This document shows positions 8,662 to 17,908 of a DNA stretch of 64,000 nt, in pieces. The notes under the pieces were generated by a model. That model saw only the letters and a list, made by a program, of their open reading frames with translations, ran no database searches and was not told the origin of the DNA. Every line of letters begins with the position of its first letter. Position 1 is the stretch's first letter. This DNA is from Flavobacterium resistens. GTDB taxonomy: Bacteria; Bacteroidota; Bacteroidia; Flavobacteriales; Flavobacteriaceae. The position numbers and the translations under genes are program-made. The DNA lies in contig NZ_FXTA01000001.1 in the NCBI RefSeq assembly GCF_900182645.1, positions 620,001 to 684,000 on the forward strand. Direction: 5' to 3'.

Positions 8662-10071
8662 CTATTTTGTGATAAATTTAGGATGGATCAAATTTTCTAG
8701 CGAATAGATTTCATCCCACTTTTCCTGTGTAATAAGCTTTCTTTCTAAAACAGCAATTTGATGTACACTTTTATTTGTTTTTAAAGCTTCTCCGGCAATA
8801 CTAGCACTTTCTTCGTAACCTATAATTGGATTTAATTGCGTTACAATTCCAATGCTGTTCATTACCATATTATAGCAATGATCAACGTTCGCTGTGATTC
8901 CGTTTATACATTTATCGATTAAAGTCTGAATCGCATTTGAAAGATAATCCAACGAAGTAAACATCGCAAAAGCAATAACGGGTTCCATAACATTCAATTG
9001 CAATTGTCCCGCTTCTGCCGCCATTGTAACTGTTAAATCCTGGCCAATTACATAAAAACAAGTCTGATTTACCACTTCAGGAATTACCGGATTTACCTTT
9101 CCAGGCATAATTGATGAACCTGGCTGGCGCGCAGGAAGATTGATTTCGTTTAAACCGGTTCTTGGCCCAGAACTCAACAATCTCAAGTCATTACAAATTT
9201 TTGAAATCTTAACCGCAGAACGCTTTAAAGTTCCCATAATTTGAACATAAGCCCCTGTATCAACTGTCGCTTCAATTAAATCAGGTGAAAGCGTTAACGG
9301 AATTCCGACTTCCTCTGCCAAATATTTTACACAGATTTCCGGATAACCTTCTGGCGCATTTACTTTTGTTCCAATGGCTGTTGCGCCCATATTGATTTCC
9401 AAAAGTAATTCCTGAGCATTTTTCAAACGTTGAATATCTTCTCCAATTGTTGTGGCATAAGCTTTAAATTCCTGTCCTAAAGTCATCGGAACGGCATCTT
9501 GTAATTGCGTTCTTCCCATTTTTAAAACTTCTTTGAACTCCTCGCCTTTTTTAGCGAAAGCAACTTCTAAACCTGCAAAAGTTTTAATAAAGCTTTCCAT
9601 TTTTAAATACAAAGCAATTCTAAAAGCTGATGGATAAGCATCATTTGTTGACTGAGAACAATTTACATGATTATTTGGATGAAGGAAATTATACTCTCCT
9701 TTTTTATGTCCAAGATATTCCAATCCGATGTTCGCGATAACTTCATTGGCATTCATGTTTACAGACGTTCCTGCTCCTCCCTGAATTAAATCGCTTACAA
9801 ATTCTTTATCAAATTTACCCGAAATTACTTGATCACTTCCATAACAAATTGCTTCTGCAATTTTAGGATCGATTGCATTACAGTCTTTGTTTGCCAATGC
9901 CGCAGCTTTTTTTACATAACCTAAAGCTTTAATAAATAATGGTTCTTTTGAAATTGGAATTCCGGTAATATTAAAGTTTTCTACCGCTCTAAAAGTTTGG
10001 ATTCCGTAGTATAAATGATTCGGAATTTCTAATTCTCCTAAAAAATCATGCTCTTTTCTTGTTGGTTCCAT
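8662..10071 (-). CDS. aspA: Aspartate ammonia-lyase
   Basis: 469 residues, the normal size. It catalyses reversible deamination of L-aspartate to fumarate and ammonia in the cytoplasm. The fumarase/aspartase signature GSSIMPGKVNPVIPEV (residues about 315-330) holds the catalytic Ser on the flexible SS loop, and the substrate-binding stretches HPNNHVNCSQSTNDAYPSA and GRTQLQDAVPMTLGQEF are present. Aspartase rather than fumarase is favoured by the lyase-wide match (MEPTRKEHDFLGELEIPN start, LIQGGAGTSVNMNANEVIAN). It stands alone between an outer-membrane gene and the divergent pentapeptide-repeat gene; its own terminator follows. Confidence 0.92.
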   Translation of the reverse strand: MEPTRKEHDFLGELEIPNHLYYGIQTFRAVENFNITGIPISKEPLFIKALGYVKKAAALANKDCNAIDPKIAEAICYGSDQVISGKFDKEFVSDLIQGGAGTSVNMNANEVIANIGLEYLGHKKGEYNFLHPNNHVNCSQSTNDAYPSAFRIALYLKMESFIKTFAGLEVAFAKKGEEFKEVLKMGRTQLQDAVPMTLGQEFKAYATTIGEDIQRLKNAQELLLEINMGATAIGTKVNAPEGYPEICVKYLAEEVGIPLTLSPDLIEATVDTGAYVQIMGTLKRSAVKISKICNDLRLLSSGPRTGLNEINLPARQPGSSIMPGKVNPVIPEVVNQTCFYVIGQDLTVTMAAEAGQLQLNVMEPVIAFAMFTSLDYLSNAIQTLIDKCINGITANVDHCYNMVMNSIGIVTQLNPIIGYEESASIAGEALKTNKSVHQIAVLERKLITQEKWDEIYSLENLIHPKFITK

Positions 10072-10228
10072 ATAATAAAAATTGATATGTTTTAGCTTAA
10101 AAATAAGTGTAAAGCTACATTATTTTTACACGAAAGCAGATAGGTTTTTAAAATGTTTTAAGATTTTAAATCGAATATTTTGGCACAAATTATTACCTTT
10201 TCAACCTCAAATAATTATCAGAACAAAG

Positions 10229-10807
10229 TTGAAAAAAGAAAGCGAATATTTTCTTGATAAAGAATACAATACGGTTATTTACGCCAAAGACGATCTCAAT
10301 TTCAAGGATTTTGAATGTTGCGTTTTTAATAATTGTAATTTTTCTGCCTGTACCTTTCTCGCTGTTACTTTTATTGACTGCGTTTTTAACGACTGTATTT
10401 TCAGCGAAGCCAAGATAAATTATGTTGCTTTTAGAACAGTAACATTTAATAATTGCGAAATTAAAGAAGTGAATTTTGCAATGTGTGACAAACTGATTTT
10501 TGAAGTTCGGTTTAATGACTGTATTTTAGATTTTTCCAAATTTTATACTTTAAAAATAAAAGGAACTCCGTTTACGAATTGCAGTTTAATAGCGGTAGAT
10601 TTTATGTCGGCAGATTTAACGAATGTTATTTTTGACAACTGCGATTTATATCGTTCAGAATTCGACAAAGCCATCGCCAACAAAGCCGATTTCAAAACGA
10701 GTTATAATTATACTATTGATCCATCAAAAACTAAACTGAAGAAAGCTATTTTTTCTTTGAATGAAGTAAAAGGTTTATTGTTTAAACATGATGTGGTAGT
10801 GAGCTGA
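10229..10807 (+). CDS. Pentapeptide-repeat protein
   Basis: About 192 residues from a TTG codon at 10229 (KKESEYFLDKEY). The body is a right-handed beta-helix of imperfect A(D/N)LXX-type pentapeptides, with cysteine common at the central position (CVFNNCNFSACTF, CVFNDCIFSEA, CSLIAVDFMSADLTN). The frame stays open back to a TTG at 10082, but that extension reads like untranslated leader sequence and has no pentapeptides, so I reject it. Members of this fold include DNA-mimic Qnr/MfpA proteins; nothing here proves gyrase protection. It is divergent from aspA and 28 bp ahead of a small secreted protein. The start is uncertain. Confidence 0.75.
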   Translation: MKKESEYFLDKEYNTVIYAKDDLNFKDFECCVFNNCNFSACTFLAVTFIDCVFNDCIFSEAKINYVAFRTVTFNNCEIKEVNFAMCDKLIFEVRFNDCILDFSKFYTLKIKGTPFTNCSLIAVDFMSADLTNVIFDNCDLYRSEFDKAIANKADFKTSYNYTIDPSKTKLKKAIFSLNEVKGLLFKHDVVVS

Positions 10808-10835
10808 ATTAATAATTCTTGTAAAAATATATCAA

Positions 10836-11306
10836 ATGAAAAAAATATGTATTCTTCTTTTTTTATTCTTTCATCTAATAACATATTCCCAAAAAATAGT
10901 TTCATTCAAAAATATTGGAGTAATTTTTCCAAAAGATTATGATTGCTACTTTTTTGATAATTTGAAACGTTTCACTCCTACTGCAAACGAAATCAACGAA
11001 CTAGAAATTTTATTAAACAAAAATATTGAAGTTATCAATACCAACAAATTCACTCCATTAATCCACGAAAACTTAAATAACTACAATAGACAATATATTG
11101 GTATTTTTAACGAAAAAGGTGAAAAAGTTATTTATATAAATTTTCTTTGGAGAGAAAACCCAAATCATCCTTACAAAAGGAATAAAGAAGAAAAATGGAA
11201 AACGGAATGGTCTGATGTTGCAGATGGAGGCAGTTATTACTGGAATATAAAATATAATTTAACCAATAAAACTTTCTTTAATTTCCGTGTAAATACGCTT
11301 GGTTAA
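10836..11306 (+). CDS. Small secreted protein of unknown function
   Basis: 156 residues beginning MKKICILLFLFFHLITYSQ, a typical Sec signal peptide cut near residue 19. The mature part is mixed alpha/beta, rich in Asn and Lys, ending with a Trp/Tyr-rich segment (ADGGSYYWNIKYNLTNKTFFNF). I recognise no catalytic motif or named family; similar short hypothetical proteins are common in Flavobacterium. It lies 28 bp behind the pentapeptide-repeat gene on the same strand and ends 1 base before the convergent GNAT gene, so the two converging genes share no terminator space. Confidence 0.7.
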   Translation: MKKICILLFLFFHLITYSQKIVSFKNIGVIFPKDYDCYFFDNLKRFTPTANEINELEILLNKNIEVINTNKFTPLIHENLNNYNRQYIGIFNEKGEKVIYINFLWRENPNHPYKRNKEEKWKTEWSDVADGGSYYWNIKYNLTNKTFFNFRVNTLG

Positions 11307-11307
11307 A

Positions 11308-11805
11308 TTAAAGTTTCTTTCCCATAACATAATCTTCCATTAAATAACCATTTCCAATTTCTATGTCAACCGTTTCCGTAATTTCGAAACCTAATTTTTT
11401 ATAGAAATTCAAAGCCGTATTAAAACGATTTACATTTAACAAAAGTTCTTTTGAATTATTTTCTAAAGCCATTTTTCCGATTTCTTCAAAAACTATTTTA
11501 CCATAACCTTTTCCTTGTGTTTCTGGTAAAAGATAAATTTTATGAATTTTAGTTATCGCTTCATTTTTATAATTGTGTTCAATTCCGATAAAACCAATTA
11601 TCGATTCTGAATCTGAAATTAAATAAAACAACTGTTCTTTATTTTGAATTTGTCGTGTTAAAGCCTCATCAGAATAAATTAAATCTAACATATAATCTAA
11701 TTGTTCTGAGGTCAAAATTTCGCCATACGTTATTGGCCAAGTTATGTGTGCAATTTCTTGAATTTTAGCAATATCTTCAACAAATGCTTCAGTAATCTTA
11801 ATCAT
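11308..11805 (-). CDS. GNAT-family N-acetyltransferase
   Basis: 165 residues with a full GNAT fold. The acetyl-CoA pyrophosphate loop is LPETQGKGYGKIVFEEIG (Q-x-x-G-x-G/A type, about residue 95), followed by the helix ALENNSKELLLNVNRFNTALNFYKKLGFE. It transfers an acetyl group from acetyl-CoA to an unknown amine acceptor. It begins 2 bases from the guaC stop codon (11808), so it is probably co-transcribed behind guaC. No feature links the activity to GMP metabolism; the pairing may be positional only. Confidence 0.85.
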   Translation of the reverse strand: MIKITEAFVEDIAKIQEIAHITWPITYGEILTSEQLDYMLDLIYSDEALTRQIQNKEQLFYLISDSESIIGFIGIEHNYKNEAITKIHKIYLLPETQGKGYGKIVFEEIGKMALENNSKELLLNVNRFNTALNFYKKLGFEITETVDIEIGNGYLMEDYVMGKKL

Positions 11806-11807
11806 AT

Positions 11808-12848
11808 TTATTTTTTAAAAACTTGATTTTCCTGCTCGCTTACGCGGATGAAAGTCGTTCGTTTAGTCAATTCTTTTAATCTTGAAGCTCCCACATAAGT
11901 GCAGGTACTTCTAATTCCTCCTAAAATATCCAAAACCGTATAAATTACATCACCTTTAAACGGAACCTGAACTGTTTTTCCTTCGCTTGCTCTGTATTCT
12001 GCAACTCCTCCAGCATGTTTGTCCATAGCAGTTTTAGAACTCATACCGTAAAATTGTTTGAATTTTTCGCCTTTCACTTCGATTAGTTCTCCACCGCTTT
12101 CAGCATGTCCTGCCAACATTCCTCCTAACATAACAAAATCTGCTCCTGCTCCAAAAGCTTTTGCAACATCACCTGGAGTTGTACAGCCGCCATCACTTAT
12201 AATATGACCGCCTAAACCGTGTGCTGCATCGGCACATTCGATAATTGCAGATAATTGCGGGTAACCCACGCCTGTTTTTACACGAGTTGTACATACAGAA
12301 CCCGGTCCAATTCCGACTTTTACAATATCAGCGCCAGCTAACAGAAGTTCTTCCGTCATTTCTCCTGTAACTACATTTCCCGCTATGATAATTTTATCTG
12401 GATATTGTTTTCTGGTTTTCTTTAGAAACTGAACAAAATGCTCTGAATAGCCATTTGCGACATCAATGCAAATAAATTTTAATAACGGATTTGCCGAAAT
12501 AATTTGGCCAATTTTCTCAAAATCTTCTTTTCCTGTTCCTGTACTTACAGCAATATAATTATAGAAATCAGGGGTTACGTTTTTCAAGAAATTATTCCAT
12601 TCATCTAAAGTATAATGTTTATGAATGGCCGTAAAAAGCTTTTCTTTTGCCAAAACCTGAGCCATTTCAAAAGTCCCAACCGTATCCATGTTAGCACCCA
12701 TAATTGGAATTCCTGTCCAAGATGCTGTGCTGTGCAAAAATTTAAAGTTTTGTTCTAGAGAAACTTCCGATCTGCTTTTGAGCGTTGATCGTTTTGGTCT
12801 AAACATTACATCTTTAAAACCTAATTTCAGGTCCATTTCTATTCTCAT
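11808..12848 (-). CDS. guaC: GMP reductase
   Basis: 346 residues, the length of GMP reductase and without the CBS pair of IMP dehydrogenase. It reductively deaminates GMP to IMP with NADPH, feeding guanine nucleotides back into the adenine branch. The catalytic cysteine is Cys186 in [15 protein letters not shown]. Phosphate-binding glycines are in [26 protein letters not shown], and the mobile flap is [20 protein letters not shown]. The start is ATG at 12848; an in-frame ATG at 12836 (MDLKLG) is an alternative. It heads a likely two-gene transcript with the GNAT gene. Confidence 0.93.
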   Translation of the reverse strand: MRIEMDLKLGFKDVMFRPKRSTLKSRSEVSLEQNFKFLHSTASWTGIPIMGANMDTVGTFEMAQVLAKEKLFTAIHKHYTLDEWNNFLKNVTPDFYNYIAVSTGTGKEDFEKIGQIISANPLLKFICIDVANGYSEHFVQFLKKTRKQYPDKIIIAGNVVTGEMTEELLLAGADIVKVGIGPGSVCTTRVKTGVGYPQLSAIIECADAAHGLGGHIISDGGCTTPGDVAKAFGAGADFVMLGGMLAGHAESGGELIEVKGEKFKQFYGMSSKTAMDKHAGGVAEYRASEGKTVQVPFKGDVIYTVLDILGGIRSTCTYVGASRLKELTKRTTFIRVSEQENQVFKK

Positions 12849-13104
12849 AGTTCGAGATTTTGGTTACTCTCAAATATAGGAAATTTTAGATTGTAGACTT
12901 TAGATTTTAGATTAACAAAAACTTGAACTTGTGAACAATTATGATACTGATTCGCTTTCGCAAAAGCGTTTTTATTTTACAAAGATTCACAAAGTTTCTA
13001 ATTGTAACGCATTTCTCTCGATAATTATCGGAATTGCTCAACGTGACAGACGTGACAAACCTGAAACTTGAAACTTGAAACTCTATACAAGAGAAACAAG
13101 AAAA
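12849..13104. other. Spacer with word-type repeats
   Basis: The 256-bp spacer between miaE and guaC holds repeated short words (GTAGACTTTAGATTTTAGATT near 12892, AACTTGAAACTTGAAAC near 13063) and a small palindrome TCGATAATTATCGGA near 13018. I see no ORF with coding character and no consensus promoter that I would assign. Confidence 0.5.
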
Positions 13105-13698
13105 TTATCCGTGAATCGTTTCTCCTTTTCCGTAATTGGTAATGATAGATTCTTCAAATGCCAGCCACTCTCTCCAACGTTTTTCAACGTCAATTCCTGT
13201 TCCGTATTTGCGAGCATAAGTAATGAAAGTTGTGTAATGCCCTGCTTCACTTTCCATTAATTCTCTGTAGAAAACTGCTAGTTCTTCGTCCTGAATATTT
13301 TCAGAAAGCACTTTAAAACGTTCACAGCTTCTGGCTTCAATCATTGCTGAGAATAACAATCTTTCTACAAGGCCTGAAACACGGCTTCCGTCACCGCTTT
13401 TCTTCATGTATTGATATAGTTCGTTTACGTAATCATCTTTGCGCTCACGTCCTAATTTTAATCCGCGTTTTATGATGATATTATGAACTTGCTCAAAATG
13501 ATCGATTTCTTCTTTGGCTAAAGCCAATAAATCTTTTACTAAATCCTGATGCTCTGAATTATTGGTAATAATTGTAATCGCATTTGTTGCTGCTTTTTGC
13601 TCGCACCAAGCGTGATCTGTCAATATTTCTTCGATGTTTTTCTCAACAATATTTACCCATCTTGGGTCGGTTGGCAATTGTAATCTTAGTACGCCCAT
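13105..13698 (-). CDS. miaE: tRNA-(ms2io6A37) hydroxylase
   Basis: 197 residues forming a ferritin-like four-helix bundle. Diiron ligands are recognisable in the repeated E-x-x-H pattern: EEIDHFEQVH (about residues 65-75), MIEARSCERF (about 115-125) and ESEAGHYTTF (about 148-158). MiaE hydroxylates the isopentenyl group of 2-methylthio-N6-isopentenyladenosine at tRNA position 37 using O2. MiaA, which installs the isopentenyl group, is also encoded in this window (56420-57343). It lies 136 bp behind glyA on the same strand, with a repeat-rich inverted structure in between. Confidence 0.9.
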   Translation of the reverse strand: MGVLRLQLPTDPRWVNIVEKNIEEILTDHAWCEQKAATNAITIITNNSEHQDLVKDLLALAKEEIDHFEQVHNIIIKRGLKLGRERKDDYVNELYQYMKKSGDGSRVSGLVERLLFSAMIEARSCERFKVLSENIQDEELAVFYRELMESEAGHYTTFITYARKYGTGIDVEKRWREWLAFEESIITNYGKGETIHG

Positions 13699-13715
13699 AT
13701 TCTTTTATTTATTTT

Positions 13716-13832
13716 GTTTCAAGTTTCAGATTTCAGGTTCTTTTAGGAACGAAAAAAGTTTAAAGTTCTAAACCGTCTTTTGAACGGTCCAAAACTTTAA
13801 ACTTGAAACTTTACTTTAAACTTGAAACTATT
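13716..13832. repeat. AACTTGAAAC-family inverted repeat between glyA and miaE
   Basis: Nested inverted repeats made of the words GTTTCAAGTTTCA and AAACTTGAAAC. The inner arms AAGTTTAAAGTT...AACCGT and ACGGT...AACTTTAAACTT pair around a short loop near 13776-13782, and outer arms at 13716-13740 face 13798-13829. The same words recur at 13063-13081 and 39058-39184. Confidence 0.75.
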
Positions 13833-13834
13833 TT

Positions 13835-15109
13835 TTAGTAAGCAAAAATCGGTCTTTCGCTCATTAATTCGTTTACTTCTTCAGCAACTTCTTCGATAAG
13901 ATCCTCATTTGTGTGATCTGCAAGAACTTTATCAATTAAAGCTACAATAGTTTCCATATCTTTTTCAACTAAACCACGAGTTGTGATTGCAGCTGTTCCA
14001 ACACGAATTCCAGAAGTAATAAATGGTGATTTATCGTCAAAAGGAACCATGTTTTTATTTACTGTAATTTCAGCTTTTACTAATGCATTTTCAGCTTCTT
14101 TACCAGAAATGTTTTTATTTCTTAAGTCAATAAGCATCATGTGGTTGTCAGTTCCGCCAGAGATAATATTGTAACCTCTTTTTACGAAAGCGTCAGCCAT
14201 TGCATTTGCATTCTTTTGTAATTGCATTGCATAAGTAAAGAACTCATCTTTAAGCGCTTCACCAAAAGCAACCGCTTTAGCAGCAATAATGTGCATTAAA
14301 GGCCCACCTTGATTTCCTGGGAAAACAGCTAAATCCAATAATGAAGACATCATTCTGATTTCTCCTTTTGGAGTTGTTAATCCTTGTGGATTTGGGAAAT
14401 CTTTCCCCATTAAGATCAAACCTCCACGTGGTCCTCTTAATGTTTTGTGAGTTGTTGTAGAAACAATATGACAATGTGGAATTGGATCATTCAATAAACC
14501 TTTTGCAATAAGACCTGCTGGGTGAGAAATATCAGCAAATAAGATTGCTCCTACACTATCAGCAATTTGTCTGAAACGCTCAAAATCCATATCACGAGAA
14601 TACGCAGAAGCTCCAGCAATGATTAATTTTGGTTGTTCTTTAGTTGCAATTTCCTGAATTTTATCATAATCTAAACGACCTGTTTCAGCATCTACTCCGT
14701 AAAAAACCGGACGATATAAACGTCCTGAAAAGTTTACAGGAGAACCGTGCGTCAAGTGACCACCGTGAGATAAATCGAAACCTAAAATAGTATCTCCAGG
14801 ATTCAAACAAGCGTGATAAACAGCTGTATTTGCCTGAGAACCTGAGTGAGGCTGTACGTTTGCATATTCAGCACCAAATAATTCTTTAGCTCTGTCAATC
14901 GCAATTTGCTCAATAACGTCAACTACTTCGCAGCCTCCGTAATATCTTTTGCCAGGATAACCCTCAGCATATTTATTCGTTAAAACAGAACCTGCTGCCT
15001 GCATTACTTCATCACTTACAAAGTTTTCAGAAGCGATAAGCTCTAGTCCGTGAATTTGTCTTTCTTTTTCCTCTTGGATAAGATCAAAAATTTGTTCGTC
15101 GCGTTGCAT
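13835..15109 (-). CDS. glyA: Serine hydroxymethyltransferase
   Basis: 424 residues from the ATG at 15109 ([18 protein letters not shown]), the usual SHMT start and length; the frame continues upstream to 15160, but that extension is not conserved-looking and is rejected. The enzyme converts serine plus tetrahydrofolate to glycine plus 5,10-methylene-THF, the main one-carbon source. The PLP lysine is in [15 protein letters not shown], and the substrate/cofactor motifs [16 protein letters not shown] and YYGGCEVVD are intact. It is a single gene transcribed toward miaE and divergent from fahA at 15219. Confidence 0.95.
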   Translation of the reverse strand: MQRDEQIFDLIQEEKERQIHGLELIASENFVSDEVMQAAGSVLTNKYAEGYPGKRYYGGCEVVDVIEQIAIDRAKELFGAEYANVQPHSGSQANTAVYHACLNPGDTILGFDLSHGGHLTHGSPVNFSGRLYRPVFYGVDAETGRLDYDKIQEIATKEQPKLIIAGASAYSRDMDFERFRQIADSVGAILFADISHPAGLIAKGLLNDPIPHCHIVSTTTHKTLRGPRGGLILMGKDFPNPQGLTTPKGEIRMMSSLLDLAVFPGNQGGPLMHIIAAKAVAFGEALKDEFFTYAMQLQKNANAMADAFVKRGYNIISGGTDNHMMLIDLRNKNISGKEAENALVKAEITVNKNMVPFDDKSPFITSGIRVGTAAITTRGLVEKDMETIVALIDKVLADHTNEDLIEEVAEEVNELMSERPIFAY

Positions 15110-15218
15110 TTTTTCGTTTTTCGTTAATTTGATGCAAAAATACAAAAAAACGTTTGTCATACAGTTAGATTATGATATATTTGACATGTAATTTTTCAAC
15201 AAATAATTAACATCTAAC

Positions 15219-16502
15219 ATGCCAATAACCGCCAACGATACCAAAAGAAAATCATGGTTAGAAGTACCAGATAATAGCGACTTCCCTATTCAAAATATTC
15301 CTTTCGGTGTATTTCTTACTAAAGAAAATGTCGTTACAGTAGGAACAAGAATTGGTGATTACGCTATAGATTTAGGGGCTTTACAACAGTTAAACTATTT
15401 TGAGGGAATAGATTTGACCGATGATATGTTTATGCAGGACACGCTAAATGATTTTATTTCTGACGGAAAAAAAACATGGCGTTTGGTTCGAAATCGTATT
15501 GCTGATATTTTCGACGAAACCAACCCGCAACTTAGAGATTCAACAAAAGATCGCGATATTGTTATTTTTAATATTGACGATGTCGAAATGCAATTGCCTG
15601 TTTTAATTGGTGATTATACTGATTTTTATTCAAGTAGAGAACATGCAACAAATGTTGGGAAAATGTTCCGCGATCCAGAAAATGCTTTATTGCCAAACTG
15701 GCTTCATATTCCAGTTGGATATCATGGAAGAAGCTCTACAATTGTACCATCAGGAATCCCAGTTCACAGACCAATGGGGCAAACTTTGCCTGCAGGACAC
15801 GACACGCCAGTTTTTGGTGCTTCTCGTTTAGTTGATTTCGAATTGGAAACTGCTTTTATTACAACCGACGTGAATGTAATGGGCGAAAATATTCCAACTT
15901 ACGAAGCAGAAGATTATATTTTCGGAATGGTTTTACTGAATGATTGGAGCGCGCGTGATATTCAGAAATGGGAATATGTGCCTCTTGGACCGTTTTTAGC
16001 TAAAAACTTTGCTACTTCTATTTCACCATGGATTGTAACTATGGATGCTTTGGAGCCTTTTAGAACAAAAGGACCAAAACAAGATCCTACTCCACTCCCT
16101 TATTTACAGACAAAAGGAAAAAAAGCGTTTGATATTCATTTAGAAGTTTCAATACAACCTGAAAATCAAGAAGAAACAATAGTTTCGAAATCAAATTTCA
16201 AATACTTATACTGGTCAATGGCACAGCAATTAGCGCATCATACTTCTAATGGATGTCGTGTAAATTCTGGTGACATGATGGGTTCTGGAACTATTTCTGG
16301 CCCAACTCCTGATAGTTTTGGTTCTATGCTTGAATTAACTTGGGGTGGAAAAAATCCATTGAAAATGAACGACGGAAGCGAACGTAAGTTTATCGAAGAT
16401 AACGATACAGTAATTATTCGTGGTTTTTGCGAAAATGCTGAAGTAAGAATTGGTTTTGGCGAAGTTTCAAGTCAATTATTACCTCCATTTATCAGACAAT
16501 GA
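15219..16502 (+). CDS. fahA: Fumarylacetoacetase
   Basis: 427 residues, the length of bacterial and mammalian FAH. It hydrolyses 4-fumarylacetoacetate to fumarate and acetoacetate, the last step of tyrosine and homogentisate breakdown. The N-terminal SH3-like domain (about 1-120) is followed by the catalytic FAH fold. Metal and active-site stretches are DFYSSREHATNVGKMF, GYHGRSSTIVPSG (catalytic His region), FELETAFIT and NDWSARDIQKWEYVPLGPF, with VNSGDMMGSGTISGP near the C-terminus. It is monocistronic and ends in a clear terminator; no other tyrosine-degradation gene is in the window. Confidence 0.93.
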   Translation: MPITANDTKRKSWLEVPDNSDFPIQNIPFGVFLTKENVVTVGTRIGDYAIDLGALQQLNYFEGIDLTDDMFMQDTLNDFISDGKKTWRLVRNRIADIFDETNPQLRDSTKDRDIVIFNIDDVEMQLPVLIGDYTDFYSSREHATNVGKMFRDPENALLPNWLHIPVGYHGRSSTIVPSGIPVHRPMGQTLPAGHDTPVFGASRLVDFELETAFITTDVNVMGENIPTYEAEDYIFGMVLLNDWSARDIQKWEYVPLGPFLAKNFATSISPWIVTMDALEPFRTKGPKQDPTPLPYLQTKGKKAFDIHLEVSIQPENQEETIVSKSNFKYLYWSMAQQLAHHTSNGCRVNSGDMMGSGTISGPTPDSFGSMLELTWGGKNPLKMNDGSERKFIEDNDTVIIRGFCENAEVRIGFGEVSSQLLPPFIRQ

Positions 16503-16535
16503 AGAGAAGATAAATCTGAAGAGATATAAAAAATA

Positions 16536-16564
16536 AAAACCTTGGCTTTCACCAAGGTTTTTTT
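16536..16564 (+). terminator. Intrinsic terminator behind fahA
   Basis: AAAAACCTTGG pairs with CCAAGGTTTTT around the loop CTTTCA and is followed by a T run, 34 bp beyond the fahA stop codon. Confidence 0.85.
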
Positions 16565-16680
16565 ATGTTTTTAATCTCGCAAAGCCGCAGAGACGCAAAG
16601 TTTTTTAACCATATAAAGTAATTTAAGTTCATTTAAAACACAATCTTAAAATTTTCTTATATCAACTTATATGGTCTTCG

Positions 16681-17721
16681 TTAAGCCGGAATCTGCTGGC
16701 TTAAGCAATGTAATGTCCCGAATCCCCAAATAAAATCAATACAACTTATTCCGATTACTTCTCTGTCAGGGAAACATTCTGATAATATATTTAAAGCTAC
16801 TCGATCATTGCTGTCATTGAATGTTGGAACTAAAACGCAATTATTCAGAATTAAGAAATTAGCATAACTTGCTGGTAATCTTAAATCTTCGAAATCAACA
16901 CGTTTTGGCATTGGCAATGCTACAATTACTGGAGATTTTCCGTTTTCTAATTTTGCATTTTGAAGACGTTTCAAATTATCCTGCAAAGGCTTGTAATTTG
17001 AATCATTTTTATCCGTTTCTACAATTGTTACGATTGTATCTTCATTTACAAATCGGCATAAATCGTCAATGTGACCGTGTGTGTCGTCACCTTCAATTCC
17101 ATCTCCAAGCCAGATTACATTCGTAACTCCAAGATATTCTTTAAAAACAGCTTCGTAGTCTTCTTTTGTAAAACCTTGATTTCTAACCTGAATTGTAGGA
17201 TGCATTAAACACTCTTCTGAAGTCAGTAAAGTACCTTTTCCGTTTACGTCGATTGCACCACCTTCAACTATTACAGGTTTTCCTTTGTATATAACCTGAG
17301 TTAGTGGAACATCAATAAAATCGGCAATTTTTCCTGGTACAAATTTATCTAGCTGATAATTTTTATATTTTGCCCAGCCATTGAAATTAAAATTAAGCGC
17401 TTCTCTTTTAGAACCATTTTTTACAATAATTGGCCCCGAATCGCGCATCCAGCTTCTGTTTGTTTTATGAATTATATAAGAAACGTTTTTAGTGTTTACG
17501 CGTGCTCTTTCAAGCATATCTGCAACTTTTTCTTTCAGTTTTTCATCGGCTACGACCAAAAAAACAGTTTCAAAAGTGGCTACTTTTTTTATAAATTCTA
17601 CAAAAGCCCATTGAACAGCTTCATATTTTCCCGGCCAATCGTTACCATTATGCGGAAAACACAATACTATTCCTTGCTGTTTTTCCCATTCTGCTGGAAA
17701 TCTTCTATTATTTGTTGACAT
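16681..17721 (-). CDS. aguA: Agmatine deiminase
   Basis: 346 residues of the peptidylarginine-deiminase-like fold. It hydrolyses agmatine to N-carbamoylputrescine and ammonia. The nucleophilic cysteine is Cys339 in GFGTLHCLSQQIPA at the C-terminus, and the His/Asp partners are in GDDTHGHIDDLCRF. The guanidine-binding region includes RSWMRDSGPIIV and EGGAIDVNGKGTLLTSEECL. It works with N-carbamoylputrescine amidohydrolase, here aguB at 20970-21860, about 3.2 kb away on the same strand with two opposite-strand genes between them. So both steps to putrescine are local but not in one operon. Confidence 0.92.
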   Translation of the reverse strand: MSTNNRRFPAEWEKQQGIVLCFPHNGNDWPGKYEAVQWAFVEFIKKVATFETVFLVVADEKLKEKVADMLERARVNTKNVSYIIHKTNRSWMRDSGPIIVKNGSKREALNFNFNGWAKYKNYQLDKFVPGKIADFIDVPLTQVIYKGKPVIVEGGAIDVNGKGTLLTSEECLMHPTIQVRNQGFTKEDYEAVFKEYLGVTNVIWLGDGIEGDDTHGHIDDLCRFVNEDTIVTIVETDKNDSNYKPLQDNLKRLQNAKLENGKSPVIVALPMPKRVDFEDLRLPASYANFLILNNCVLVPTFNDSNDRVALNILSECFPDREVIGISCIDFIWGFGTLHCLSQQIPA

Positions 17722-17859
17722 AAAAAAGGTTCTAATTTAGAAAATGCAAAGATAAGCATTCGTTAGGACTATAAAACATTTGATTGAAATTCGTGCTTAA
17801 TTTCACAAAGAATATCCTGCAAAAATTAAGTTAAAGATTAAATAATGAAGGCTTAATAT

Positions 17860-17886
17860 TTGGCAGAAATCATGGAATTACATTTG
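17860..17886 (+). promoter_or_regulatory. Candidate Bacteroidota promoter for the choice-of-anchor I lipoprotein
   Basis: TTG at 17860-17862, a 16-nt spacer, then a perfect -7 element TACATTTG at 17879-17886. The predicted start near 17892 gives a short leader of about 17 nt before the ATG at 17909. Confidence 0.6.
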
Positions 17887-17908
17887 CGAAACTAAAAACT
17901 AATAAAAA

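Noticed and set aside
10082..10228. 49-codon upstream extension of the pentapeptide-repeat protein
   Set aside because: Begins at a TTG 10 bp from the divergent aspA start, has no repeat pattern and would cover the promoter; TTG 10229 fits the repeat start better.
15110..15160. 17-residue N-terminal extension of glyA
   Set aside because: Not part of the usual SHMT start, overlaps promoter space toward fahA, and ATG 15109 gives the standard length.
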